Origin: Flavobacterium sp. W4I14
GTDB taxonomy: Bacteria; Bacteroidota; Bacteroidia; Sphingobacteriales; Sphingobacteriaceae
Assembly: GCA_030817875.1 (NCBI GenBank)
Contig: JAUSZU010000001.1
Coordinates: 4,464,001 to 4,528,000 of the forward strand
Direction: 5' to 3'
DNA: 64,000 bases
Shown: positions 25,825 through 33,669 of the stretch, in pieces
Layout: each line of letters starts with the position of its first letter
Numbering within the stretch: the stretch's first letter is position 1
Translations under genes and position numbers: made by a program
Notes under the pieces: model-generated
Seen by the model: the letters and a program-made list of their open reading frames with translations, nothing else
What the model was told of the DNA's origin: nothing
The model's database searches: none

Positions 25825-26925
25825 ATGAACACAGATAGTTTATTTAGGCCTTTTAGCCTTAAAACATTAAATATCAAAAACAGAATAGTGATGGCCCCAA
25901 TGACGCGGTCATTTTCTCCGGGTGGCGTGCCAACAGCCGATGTTGCTCGCTATTACGCAAAAAGAGCGGCTGGTGAAGTAGGTTTAATTTTATCAGAAGG
26001 AACCGTAATTAACCGCCCATCTTCTTCTGCCGATCCTAACATTCCACATTTTTACGGTACCGAAGCTTTGGCAGGCTGGGAGAACGTAATTAAAAGTGTG
26101 CACCAGGCCGGCGGTAAAATGGGACCACAGATCTGGCACCAGGGCATTATGGATAACCACGCATCTGGCTGGTTACCAAGCACACCTTTTGAAGGTCCAT
26201 CAAGCTTAAACAAACCAGGTTTCGAAAACGGCGTACCGATGACTGATGCAGCCATTGCAGATACCATTGCGGCTTTTGGTCAGGCGGCAGCAGATGCCAA
26301 AGCGCTGGGTTTTGACACTGTTGAAATACATGGCGCGCACCAATACCTGATCGATCAGTTCTTTTGGGACGGTACAAACAACCGTACCGATATTTATGGC
26401 GGTAAAACCTTAGCTGAACGTACCCGTTTTGGTGTTGAAGTAATTAAAGAAGTACGTAAAAGGGTTGGAGAAGATTTCGCCTTAATTATCCGCTTATCAC
26501 AATTTAAACCTGCTGCCTACGATTTCAAGTTGGCCAAAAACGAACAGGAAATGGAACAGTGGTTAACGCCATTGGCCGAAGCCGGAATTGATATTTTTCA
26601 TTGTTCGCAACGCCGTTTCTGGGAGCCTGAATTTGAAGGTTCTGACTTAAATTTTGCAGGTTGGGCTAAAAAAGTAACCGGAAAAGCCACAATCTCAGTG
26701 GGCTCAGTTGGTTTGGACGGCGATTTCTTTGGTGCTTTCGCAGGTCAGAGTTCACAACCTAGCTCGTTAGATGAACTGGTACGCAGAATGGACCGCGGTG
26801 ATTTCGATTTAGTAGCCGTTGGCCGTCCGCTTTTAGCAGATCCGAACTGGGTAGAGAAAATTAAAAACAACCTTACAGAAGAATTGAAAGGCTTTAGCAA
26901 AGAAGCTTTAATGGAATTGGTATAA
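25825..26925 (+). CDS. NADH:flavin oxidoreductase (Old Yellow Enzyme)
   Basis: 366 residues. Start SLFRPFSLKTLNIKNRIVMAPM is the OYE N-terminus. The substrate-binding His-x-x-His/Asn pair appears as EIHGAHQYLIDQFFWDGTNNRTD, and the FMN phosphate-binding C-terminal VAVGRPLLADPNWV is present. OYEs use NAD(P)H and FMN to reduce activated C=C bonds of enones and related electrophiles. Direct control by the ArsR regulator upstream would fit a response to such compounds. Confidence 0.93.
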   Translation: MNTDSLFRPFSLKTLNIKNRIVMAPMTRSFSPGGVPTADVARYYAKRAAGEVGLILSEGTVINRPSSSADPNIPHFYGTEALAGWENVIKSVHQAGGKMGPQIWHQGIMDNHASGWLPSTPFEGPSSLNKPGFENGVPMTDAAIADTIAAFGQAAADAKALGFDTVEIHGAHQYLIDQFFWDGTNNRTDIYGGKTLAERTRFGVEVIKEVRKRVGEDFALIIRLSQFKPAAYDFKLAKNEQEMEQWLTPLAEAGIDIFHCSQRRFWEPEFEGSDLNFAGWAKKVTGKATISVGSVGLDGDFFGAFAGQSSQPSSLDELVRRMDRGDFDLVAVGRPLLADPNWVEKIKNNLTEELKGFSKEALMELV

Positions 26926-26953
26926 CAACCGTATTTTTTCTTTTTAAGTTTAG

Positions 26954-26981
26954 AAAGGCATCTCGAAAGGGATGCTTTTTT
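26954..26981 (+). terminator. Terminator after the OYE gene
   Basis: aaggcatc, loop tcgaaagg, gatgcttttttg. Stem of five to six bases plus T run. Confidence 0.65.
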
Positions 26982-26994
26982 GATAAGTAGGCAT

Positions 26995-28190
26995 CGTCAT
27001 CTCGACTGAAACGCAGTGAAATGGAGAGATCTACCCGCACCGTCAGTTGTTAACATAATGAGTTTAGAAATAATTTTTCTGCCACGGAAGCACAGAGGGC
27101 ACGGAAATTTTCTTGATAATTTGAAAAGCAGTATCCGTATTACTTCGGTTGCGCCAGCCCCGCCCTTTGCTTAATCCGACTGAAAAAGTCGGGATAACGC
27201 TGTCGGTCGGGTTTATTTTACTTCTGACAGTAGCAATGCCCTAGCCACCTAAACCCGATCAAAGCGAGATGCCAATTTCCTTCAAATTGGCAGAAGCGGG
27301 AGCGGGACTACAATGACCCAAAAGCTTCTGCAACTGCTTTCCAAAAAACCAAAACACGGCCTTTTCTTGATAAGGAGGTTTCGTCATCTCGATCCGATAG
27401 CTATCGGATGAAGCACAGTCCCGAACATTCGGGAGAGAGATCTACTCTCACCGTCAGGGTGTTACATAATAAGTTTAGAAATAATTTTTCTGCCACGGAA
27501 GCACAGAGGGCACGGAAATTTTCTTGATAATTTGAAAAGCAGTACCCGTATTACTTCGGTTGCGCCAGCCCCGCTCTTTGCTTAATCCGACTGAGAAAGT
27601 CGGGATAACGCTGTCGGTCGGGTTTATTTTACTTCTGACAGTAGCAATGCCCTAGCCGCCTAAACCCGATCAAAGCGAGATGCCAATTTCCTTCTAATTG
27701 GCAGAAGCGGGAGCGGGACTACCACAACCCAAAAGCTTCTGCAATTGCTTTCCAAAAAACCAAAACACGGCCTTTTCTTGATAATGAGTTTCGTCATCTC
27801 GATCCGATAGCTATCGGATGAAGCACAGTCCCGAACATTCGGGAGAGAGATCTACTCTCACCGTCAGGGTGTTACATAATAAGTTTAGAAATAATTTTTC
27901 TGCCACGGAAGCACAGAGGGCACGGAAATTTTCTTGATAATTTGAAAAGCAGTATCCGTATTACTTCGGTTGCAGCAGCCCCGCCCTTTGCTTAATCCGA
28001 CTAAAAAAGTCGGGATAACGCTGTCGGTCGGGTTTATTTTACTTCTGACAGTAGCAATGCCCTAGCCGCCTAAACCCGATCAAAGCGAGATGCCAATTTC
28101 CTTCAAATTGGCAGAAGCGGGAGCGGGACTACAATGACCAAAAAGCTTCTGCAATTGCTTTCCAAAAAACAAACGAAGCCTTTATCATGA
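26995..28190. repeat. Three tandem copies of a ~410-bp structured non-coding unit
   Basis: The word tttagaaataatttttctgc starts at 27063, 27474 and 27884, so units are 411 and 410 bp. Each begins with cgtcatctcga (an inverted-repeat end of the dispersed hairpin family). Next come gccacggaagcacagagggc and a GC-rich core with stems: ccgact..agtcgg (27176-27192), tcgggttta..taaacccga (27207-27258) and tgccaattt..aaattggca (27270-27292). Some copy differences fall in loops: the first stem's loop is gaaaa, gagaa or aaaaa. Copies 2 and 3 also carry the palindrome atccgatagctatcggat near their start. No protein is encoded. Confidence 0.8.
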
Positions 28191-28266
28191 CACCAAATAT
28201 TACTAAACAATCTGCCATTGACGATATTTTTCCTTAAATTCACCTCATTAAAAATTTCATCAGATC

Positions 28267-29157
28267 ATGTCGAATATTAAACTCATTATCGAAGAAAGAC
28301 CAGCAAATATTGGCAATTTTATGGTTGGCAGGCTGCTGCCTTTCAGAGAGAAACGCATGGTTGGGCCTTTTTCTTTTATCGACCATATGGGACCAGCCGC
28401 AATGAGCGATCACGAGAATCTCGACGTTCCCCCTCATCCACATATCGGTTTATCTACCTTAACTTTTCTATTTGAAGGTGAAATTACACATAAAGACAGT
28501 TTGGGCTCGGATATTGTAATTAAACCCGGACAGGTAAACTGGATGACTTCGGGCAGCGGCATTGTACATTCGGAAAGAACCCCTGAATATCTTCGCCATA
28601 CCGATAAAATGCTCCATGGCTTGCAGATTTGGGTGGCCTTACCCAAAGATTTAGAACAGATGGAACCTGAGTTTTGCCATGTAGAAGGGGCGGACATTCC
28701 AAATTGGACAGAAGATGGTGTAAGTTTTAAGTTAATCGCAGGAGAAGCTTTTGGCTATAAATCTCCGGTTCCGGTGTATAGCCCATTATATTTTCTAGAA
28801 TTGAAAAGTACCAAGCAGCAAAAGCTAAACATTGGCGATTACCTGTTTGGCGAAAGTGCACTTTACATTCTAGAGGGTGCAATTGAAAGTGAGGGAAATA
28901 TTTTTGAGCCGCGTTTAATTTTAATTGCCAACGACGCCAAACTATGCGAATTTACGATGCACGAAAACACAACGGTTTATATTTTCGGAGGCGAACCCTT
29001 TCCTGAAGAACGTTTCATTTACTGGAACTTTGTTGCATCTGACAAAGAACTGATTGAAAATGCCAAAACTAAATGGCTGGAACAAAGCTTTAAACCCGTT
29101 CCCGGAGAAACAGGTTTTGTGCCTTTGCCAGATCAAAATCCAAAGGTTAAGAAATAA
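28267..29157 (+). CDS. Pirin-family protein
   Basis: 296 residues. The N-terminal cupin shows the pirin signature: PHPHIGLSTLTFLFEGE and then THKDSLG, giving the His/His/His/Glu iron site. GQVNWMTSGSGIVHSERTP follows, and a C-terminal cupin (GDYLFGESALYILEGAIES) lacks metal ligands. Pirins act as iron-dependent quercetinases or redox sensors. The gene is six bases upstream of a small GNAT gene; both are probably co-transcribed. Confidence 0.93.
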   Translation: MSNIKLIIEERPANIGNFMVGRLLPFREKRMVGPFSFIDHMGPAAMSDHENLDVPPHPHIGLSTLTFLFEGEITHKDSLGSDIVIKPGQVNWMTSGSGIVHSERTPEYLRHTDKMLHGLQIWVALPKDLEQMEPEFCHVEGADIPNWTEDGVSFKLIAGEAFGYKSPVPVYSPLYFLELKSTKQQKLNIGDYLFGESALYILEGAIESEGNIFEPRLILIANDAKLCEFTMHENTTVYIFGGEPFPEERFIYWNFVASDKELIENAKTKWLEQSFKPVPGETGFVPLPDQNPKVKK

Positions 29158-29163
29158 ACCCTG

Positions 29164-29445
29164 ATGGACATACAACAGATCAACAACGAAAAGAAAGGGC
29201 AGTTCGAAGCCTTAGAGAACGGTTTACAAGCAGGCGTTATGGCATATGTTTGGGCTGGTCCTGGCAAATTCATTATTGACCATACCGAAGTAAATCAAGA
29301 TTTTGCTGGCAAAGGCGTAGGAAAAAAGTTAGTGCTTGCCGCCGTAAATTATGCAAGAGAAAACAAGATGAAAATTCTTCCGCTTTGTCCATTTGCAAAA
29401 AGTGTTTTCGATAAAACGCCAGAAATTCAAGACGTATTATTTTAA
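29164..29445 (+). CDS. Small GNAT acetyltransferase of the COG2388/YjdJ type
   Basis: 93 residues, the usual size of this branch. VMAYVWAGPGKFIIDHTEV is the central sheet, DFAGKGVGKKLVLAAVNYAR is the acetyl-CoA loop (GxGxGK-like), and KILPLCPFAKSVF ends the fold. Stand-alone mini-GNATs of this type occur beside many gene kinds. Substrate unknown. Confidence 0.88.
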   Translation: MDIQQINNEKKGQFEALENGLQAGVMAYVWAGPGKFIIDHTEVNQDFAGKGVGKKLVLAAVNYARENKMKILPLCPFAKSVFDKTPEIQDVLF

Positions 29446-29462
29446 TATTTGACTAAACAGGA

Positions 29463-30659
29463 TTAATTCTTCCTGCCAAATAAATTCATATTTACTGAAA
29501 CGGCCACGCCTGTTGATGATAATTTAGAATTTCCGTAACCAATATTGGTTAATGGGACTTTCATAAATGGTTTAGCGCTAATGCTTAAATTATTATTTAT
29601 TTTGTGCTGAAACTCGACACCAACATTGGCTATACCTAAATAATGCTGATTCTGGTTTCTAACTTCATAGCTTTGAGGGCCTTGATAAGCTCCATTATAA
29701 GAATAGCTGTATTTCTCTTTCAACATTAAATAACTAGATAAACCTGTGCTTACTGAAATCGAATTTCTACGCCCATCAAAAACCTTATAGTTCACATTAA
29801 TTGGAATATCAATTACATCGCAATTGGCGTGAATATTTGCTGGACTTATCTTAAAAACATAATTGCTGTTAGGGTTGTATTGGCTAAAATCTGAGTCGTA
29901 GATTTTCTTGGCATAGGCTGCCCCGGTAGTAACACTTAATTTCTTTGTTAAGAAAAGTGTAGCTTCTACCCCAAAACCGCCACTTAAACTACTTCTGCCT
30001 GATTTCTGTACACTGGTTAAATCGGGTGCAGCCAGAATACTCAACACAAATCTTGGTTTTTTCTTAAAAATCGGGTCTTTAATTCTTGGCATTTTGCCTC
30101 GAACAGGATCAGCTACAAGATTCTGTTTTTCAAATTCTACAAGCTTGGTTTCGGCTTTTATTTCTGGATTAAAAATCACATCCGCTAAAAGGTTATTATT
30201 ACTACTATTACCTTTCTCAATAACTTTTGGAAAAATTTCGTGGACGAATCCTGTTCTGATTATTTTTTGATCTTTGCTATCTTCCGCTCCTTTATTATTT
30301 TCTGTCAATAAACTTTCTTCCCTGTCCTTGGCTAACGAATCATTGTTCGTTGGCTTTTCGATTAAATCTGCCTTATTATCTAAAGGCTTATTGTTCTCAT
30401 TTTTGTGTGCATTTGAAGCTGTTTTCACCAGTGAATTGTTTTTTGACTGATTACTATTCGGTTTAACCAATAAAAACACCACTAATAACATTGCGGCTAC
30501 TGCAGCTGCCGCAGTGAACCAAATGATAGGTACAACCCTCCTTTTAGGTGTTGGATGCAATCTCTCTTCCAGATTATCCCAATCTAAATCATTAAAAGGA
30601 AGATCGGGATTTTCCAATCCATCCTTAAATAATTTATCTATATCTTTTCCCGCTCTCAT
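29463..30659 (-). CDS. Anti-sigma factor fused to an outer-membrane beta-barrel-like domain
   Basis: 398 residues. The first 45 are cytosolic and acidic (FKDGLENPDLPFNDLDWDNL), then one membrane helix (IIWFTAAAAVAAMLLVVFLLV). About 130 low-complexity residues rich in N, K and S follow, then a C-terminal PorT-like outer-membrane beta-barrel domain (FVLSILAAPDLTS, SLSGGFGVEATLFLTKK, PLTNIGYGNSKLSSTG). It starts within the ATGA overlap with the sigma-factor gene, so the two are cotranslated. The N-terminus would hold the sigma factor at the membrane; the barrel-like part would be in the periplasm. How a membrane-anchored protein presents such a domain is unclear. Confidence 0.75.
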   Translation of the reverse strand: MRAGKDIDKLFKDGLENPDLPFNDLDWDNLEERLHPTPKRRVVPIIWFTAAAAVAAMLLVVFLLVKPNSNQSKNNSLVKTASNAHKNENNKPLDNKADLIEKPTNNDSLAKDREESLLTENNKGAEDSKDQKIIRTGFVHEIFPKVIEKGNSSNNNLLADVIFNPEIKAETKLVEFEKQNLVADPVRGKMPRIKDPIFKKKPRFVLSILAAPDLTSVQKSGRSSLSGGFGVEATLFLTKKLSVTTGAAYAKKIYDSDFSQYNPNSNYVFKISPANIHANCDVIDIPINVNYKVFDGRRNSISVSTGLSSYLMLKEKYSYSYNGAYQGPQSYEVRNQNQHYLGIANVGVEFQHKINNNLSISAKPFMKVPLTNIGYGNSKLSSTGVAVSVNMNLFGRKN

Positions 30660-31279
30660 TGCATGTTTGTATTTAACCTCACCTGTAAAAGGTTTCTATC
30701 TACCTCCGAACTCCTCACCTGGTAAGTTTTCGCATCTGCAGTTTTTAGCATTTCCTGTAATTTCTGTCGTGCCTTAAACAGGTTCGACTTTGATGTTCCT
30801 ATCGATATTCCCAGCATTTCGGCAATTTCCTCATGGCTATAGCCATCTATAGCGAAAAGGTTAAAAACTGTTCGATAGGCAGGACTTAGGTTTTGAACCA
30901 ATGCTAACAAATCATTATAAGCCAATTTATCGTACACTGAGTTTGTATGTGCAATATTTTCATGATCCTGAATATCTACATGATCGGCAAATTTTAAATT
31001 TGCACGATAATAATCAATGGCAGTATTGGTTATTATCCGACCAAGCCAAGGCAAAAAGGCCTTCGAAGTTTCATATTTGGCTATATTTTTAAAGGCCTTA
31101 AAAAAGCCATCGTTCAGTATTCCTGCAGCATCTAGCCGATCGTTTGCATAACGCAAACAAATCCCCATGGCAAAGCTATAGAAATGTTTGTATAGCGCTT
31201 TTTGGCTATCCCTTTCATTTCTAACGCACCCTTGAATATACTTTTGTATAATATCTTCACTATCGCGGCTAGCGGTCAC
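30656..31279 (-). CDS. ECF sigma-70 factor
   Basis: 207 residues from the GTG at 31279, chosen because AAAGGAG sits at good spacing before it. A TTG at 31294 would lie inside the SD site. Region 2 shows FAMGICLRYANDRLDAAGILNDGFFKAF and FLPWLGRIITNTAIDYYR. Region 4 shows LSPAYRTVFNLFAIDGYSHEEIAEMLGISIGTSKSNLFKAR. A DNA-binding HTH and a typical spacer are intact. The sigma factor is translationally coupled to the membrane-bound anti-sigma factor through ATGA. The regulon may include the divergent lipoprotein. Confidence 0.93.
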   Translation of the reverse strand: MTASRDSEDIIQKYIQGCVRNERDSQKALYKHFYSFAMGICLRYANDRLDAAGILNDGFFKAFKNIAKYETSKAFLPWLGRIITNTAIDYYRANLKFADHVDIQDHENIAHTNSVYDKLAYNDLLALVQNLSPAYRTVFNLFAIDGYSHEEIAEMLGISIGTSKSNLFKARQKLQEMLKTADAKTYQVRSSEVDRNLLQVRLNTNMQ

Positions 31280-31467
31280 AGGTTCTCCTTTCAAAATACA
31301 TTACGGTAAGAAATTACAAAAGGTTGCCTCAAAAAAGTATTTCTTTAAAATAATTATTATTCGTTCGGTTATGCTAAAATTCTCTTTTTAACAAGCAACC
31401 ATTTACAACCTGACGGCGTAATAGCAGCATATTAATGATTAAAGTTAAAACTAAAAACAAAAATCTT

Positions 31468-32325
31468 ATGCTAATCTACTTAAAAAGAAATCTATTGGCT
31501 GCATTGTGCATAGCCATGGTGTTTAGTGCCTGCAAAAAAAATAGTCCAGACGAGCCTACAACACCACCGAATAACAATAAGGGAATTCAATTGGCGACCG
31601 ATGCCAAATTCGGATCGGTGCTAACCGATAAAGATGGTAAAACCTTATACTTTTTTGCATCTGATGCTGCAGGCACGCCAACCTGTACCGGCGGTTGCGA
31701 AACCGCATGGCCACTTTATTACTCAGCTGATGCGAGCACCGATTTAAACCTGAACAAAGCAGAAGTTGGAGAGGTGACCCGTGCCGACGGCCGTAAACAA
31801 AGCACTTACCGTGGTTATCCACTTTATTACTTTGCTAGCGACGTTGCAAAAGGAGATATTAAGGGCGATGGTGTTGGTGGTATTTGGTTTGTAGCTAAGC
31901 CCGATTATTCGTTAATGTTGGCCAATGCACAATTGTTTGGGAACAACACCAATTATACCAATACTTATGCCGTAGGCACTGGCAACACCATTTACCTAAC
32001 CGATAGCAAAGGCCGTACCTTGTATGCTTTTGCGCCAGATAAAAATGGTGTAAATACATATACTAAGAGTGCTACACAAGAAGGTATTTGGCCGGTATAT
32101 GAATCTGAAGTGCTTAATGTACCCTCTGCTGTTGCAAAAGCTGATGTTGGCGTAATTACTGTAGCTACAATTGGCAAAAAACAGTTAACTTATAAAGGAT
32201 GGCCATTATACTACTGGGTATCAGATCTAAAAAGAGGCGATAACAATGGCATAGTAATCGGAAAAGGGCCAGGTTTAACTTGGCCGGTATTACAGCTAAA
32301 TGCTACAGTTGCTCCGGCGCCATAA
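31468..32325 (+). CDS. Lipoprotein with secreted repeats of unknown function (COG4315 type)
   Basis: 285 residues from the ATG at 31468, whose leader ends in the lipobox FSACKK. A frame from 31435 adds an unhelpful basic tail. Two repeats follow, each with the pair KTLYFFASD/KTLYAFAPD and a TWP/GIWPVY motif. Spaced motifs LTDKDGKTLYFF and LTDSKGRTLYAF align the halves. The repeat family (Lipoprotein_15) occurs in predicted outer surface lipoproteins of many phyla, function unknown. It lies divergent to the sigma/anti-sigma pair with 190 bp between. Confidence 0.85.
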   Translation: MLIYLKRNLLAALCIAMVFSACKKNSPDEPTTPPNNNKGIQLATDAKFGSVLTDKDGKTLYFFASDAAGTPTCTGGCETAWPLYYSADASTDLNLNKAEVGEVTRADGRKQSTYRGYPLYYFASDVAKGDIKGDGVGGIWFVAKPDYSLMLANAQLFGNNTNYTNTYAVGTGNTIYLTDSKGRTLYAFAPDKNGVNTYTKSATQEGIWPVYESEVLNVPSAVAKADVGVITVATIGKKQLTYKGWPLYYWVSDLKRGDNNGIVIGKGPGLTWPVLQLNATVAPAP

Positions 32326-32351
32326 AAATATTTGGGTTAGGCGGGTAGAAT

Positions 32352-32384
32352 GGTCGGCTGATGTTTTCACAGCCGGCCTTTTTT
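32352..32384 (+). terminator. Terminator between the lipoprotein and HIT genes
   Basis: ggtcggctg, loop atgttttca, cagccggcc then six T residues. Convergent genes on either side. Confidence 0.75.
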
Positions 32385-32781
32385 ATACCTCTAGTAAGGC
32401 TTGTTTAATTTTTTCGGCAGCCTCAGCCAACTCTTCGCTGGTTGGCTTTAATTTCTCTTTACTAAAGTTCATGTCGCTTACATTATTCATTGGAATTAAA
32501 TGAATATGAGCATGCGGAACTTCCAATCCAATAACCGAAACACCCACCTTTTTGCAAGGGAAAGCTATTTTTACACCTTTAGCTACAATTTTAGCGAACA
32601 TCCAAAGGCCAACGTACAGATCTTCATCCATATCGAAGATATAATCGGTCTCAATTTTCGGAATAACCAAAACATGCCCCGCCATTAAAGGCTGAACATC
32701 TAAAAATGCTAAATATTCTACAGTTTCAGCAACAACATGTGCACTGATTTCGCCTGCAACAATTTTTGAAAAAATAGTCAT
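32383..32781 (-). CDS. HIT-family (histidine triad) nucleotide-binding protein
   Basis: 132 residues. Starts TIFSKIVAGEISAHVV. The histidine triad HxHxH appears as PHAHIHLIPM. Families of HIT hydrolases act on nucleoside phosphoramidates or dinucleotides. In Bacteroidota the gene often neighbours greA, as here, with 92 bp between them that hold a word-repeat hairpin. Confidence 0.94.
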   Translation of the reverse strand: MTIFSKIVAGEISAHVVAETVEYLAFLDVQPLMAGHVLVIPKIETDYIFDMDEDLYVGLWMFAKIVAKGVKIAFPCKKVGVSVIGLEVPHAHIHLIPMNNVSDMNFSKEKLKPTSEELAEAAEKIKQALLEV

Positions 32782-32873
32782 AAGGTGGAAGGTTAAAAGG
32801 TGTAGGGTGTAAGGGCTGGACGGTTATGGTCAAAGCGTTTGGCGGTGAGCGATTAAACCCTCCGCCTTCTACC
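32782..32873. repeat. Hairpin of iterated words between the HIT and greA genes
   Basis: aaggtggaaggttaaaaggt and tgtagggtgtaaggg lie on one side; ccctccgccttctacctt lies on the other. Words aaggt and ggaagg iterate before the inverted complement. Confidence 0.45.
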
Positions 32874-33347
32874 TTATCTCGATATCTCTAAAACTTCGAA
32901 CTGCATTTTACCTGCCGGCACTTCGATTTCGGCGAATTCGCCTACCGATTTACCTAACAAACCTTGTGCAATTGGCGATTTAACAGAAATCTTTCCTGTT
33001 TTTAAATCTGCTTCTGTTTCAGCTACCAACTGGTAAGTCATGGTAGCACCGTTTTTAACATTCTTTATTTTAACAATCGATAAAGCAAGTACTTTCGATA
33101 AATCTAATTTAGACTCATCAATTAAACGTGCGTTTGCCAACGTATTCTTTAATTTTGAAATTTTTGCCTCATGCAAACCTTGCGCTTCTTTAGCAGCATC
33201 GTATTCTGCATTCTCCGATAAATCACCTTTATCCCTTGCTTCTGCAATTGCTTTAGATATTAGCTGACGACCGGTGGTTGTTAAATAATGAACTTCCTCT
33301 TTTAATTTATCTAACCCCTCTTGGGTGTAGTATGTTACCTCTGTCAT
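32874..33347 (-). CDS. greA: Transcription elongation factor GreA
   Basis: 157 residues from the ATG at 33347, the standard GreA length. The start upstream at 33368 would add an unneeded tail. A coiled-coil N-terminus ends in the acidic tip: ARDKGDLSENAEYDAAKEAQ carries the D/E pair that stimulates RNA cleavage by RNA polymerase. The FKBP-like C-terminus has SPIAQGLLGKSVGEF. GreA rescues backtracked polymerase. The leader upstream contains a terminator-like hairpin (33370-33420), with a promoter before it. Confidence 0.97.
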   Translation of the reverse strand: MTEVTYYTQEGLDKLKEEVHYLTTTGRQLISKAIAEARDKGDLSENAEYDAAKEAQGLHEAKISKLKNTLANARLIDESKLDLSKVLALSIVKIKNVKNGATMTYQLVAETEADLKTGKISVKSPIAQGLLGKSVGEFAEIEVPAGKMQFEVLEISR

Positions 33348-33369
33348 TGCTCTATTAATTTTATTCAAA

Positions 33370-33420
33370 CGCTATAAAAAACAAACAAGACTATATAGTT
33401 GGTTTGCTACATAGTCTTGC
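33370..33420 (-). terminator. Terminator-like hairpin in the greA leader
   Basis: On the minus strand: caagactatgtag, loop caaaccaa, ctatatagtcttg, then tttgttttttata. The stem is 13 base pairs with one wobble. It ends only about 24 bases before the greA start, with no minus-strand gene upstream for it to terminate. It therefore looks like an early-termination site or a short RNA inside the greA leader. Confidence 0.6.
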
Positions 33421-33431
33421 TTCAATTATAA

Positions 33432-33463
33432 CGAAGATAAAATGTGGAAATTACAAAAGCAAA
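33432..33463 (-). promoter_or_regulatory. Promoter of greA
   Basis: On the minus strand: TTTG (33460-33463), 20 bases, TATCTTCG (33432-33439). Good spacing to the Bacteroidota consensus with one mismatch in the last element. A start about seven bases later (near 33425) would make the hairpin the very 5' end of the RNA. Confidence 0.6.
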
Positions 33464-33669
33464 TAAAAAATTAAGAAGCGGCCAATATTTTAACCTTTTG
33501 TGACGCTCAAGGTTAATTAGAAGCATTAATTACGCCTTAAAATAAAGACAAACCCATTCGTTCTTTATTATGATTATATGCCAGAATCACCACAATGGTA
33601 ACATTCATTTATACACTTATGCAAAAATTCAACCATTAATTCTATTTTTAGCTAAAATTATTCGTAAAA

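Larger units (their letters stand above)
26926..28266. other. Gene-free stretch filled by three tandem units
   Basis: 1.3 kb without a credible reading frame on either strand. Almost all of it is the tandem array at 26995-28190. Confidence 0.7.

Noticed and set aside
26995-28190. CRISPR array
   Set aside because: The repeat units are about 410 bp, not 24-47 bp, and there are no unique spacers between them.
28240-28702. Minus-strand frames within the pirin gene
   Set aside because: Shadow frames in a strong coding region on the other strand; no family resemblance.
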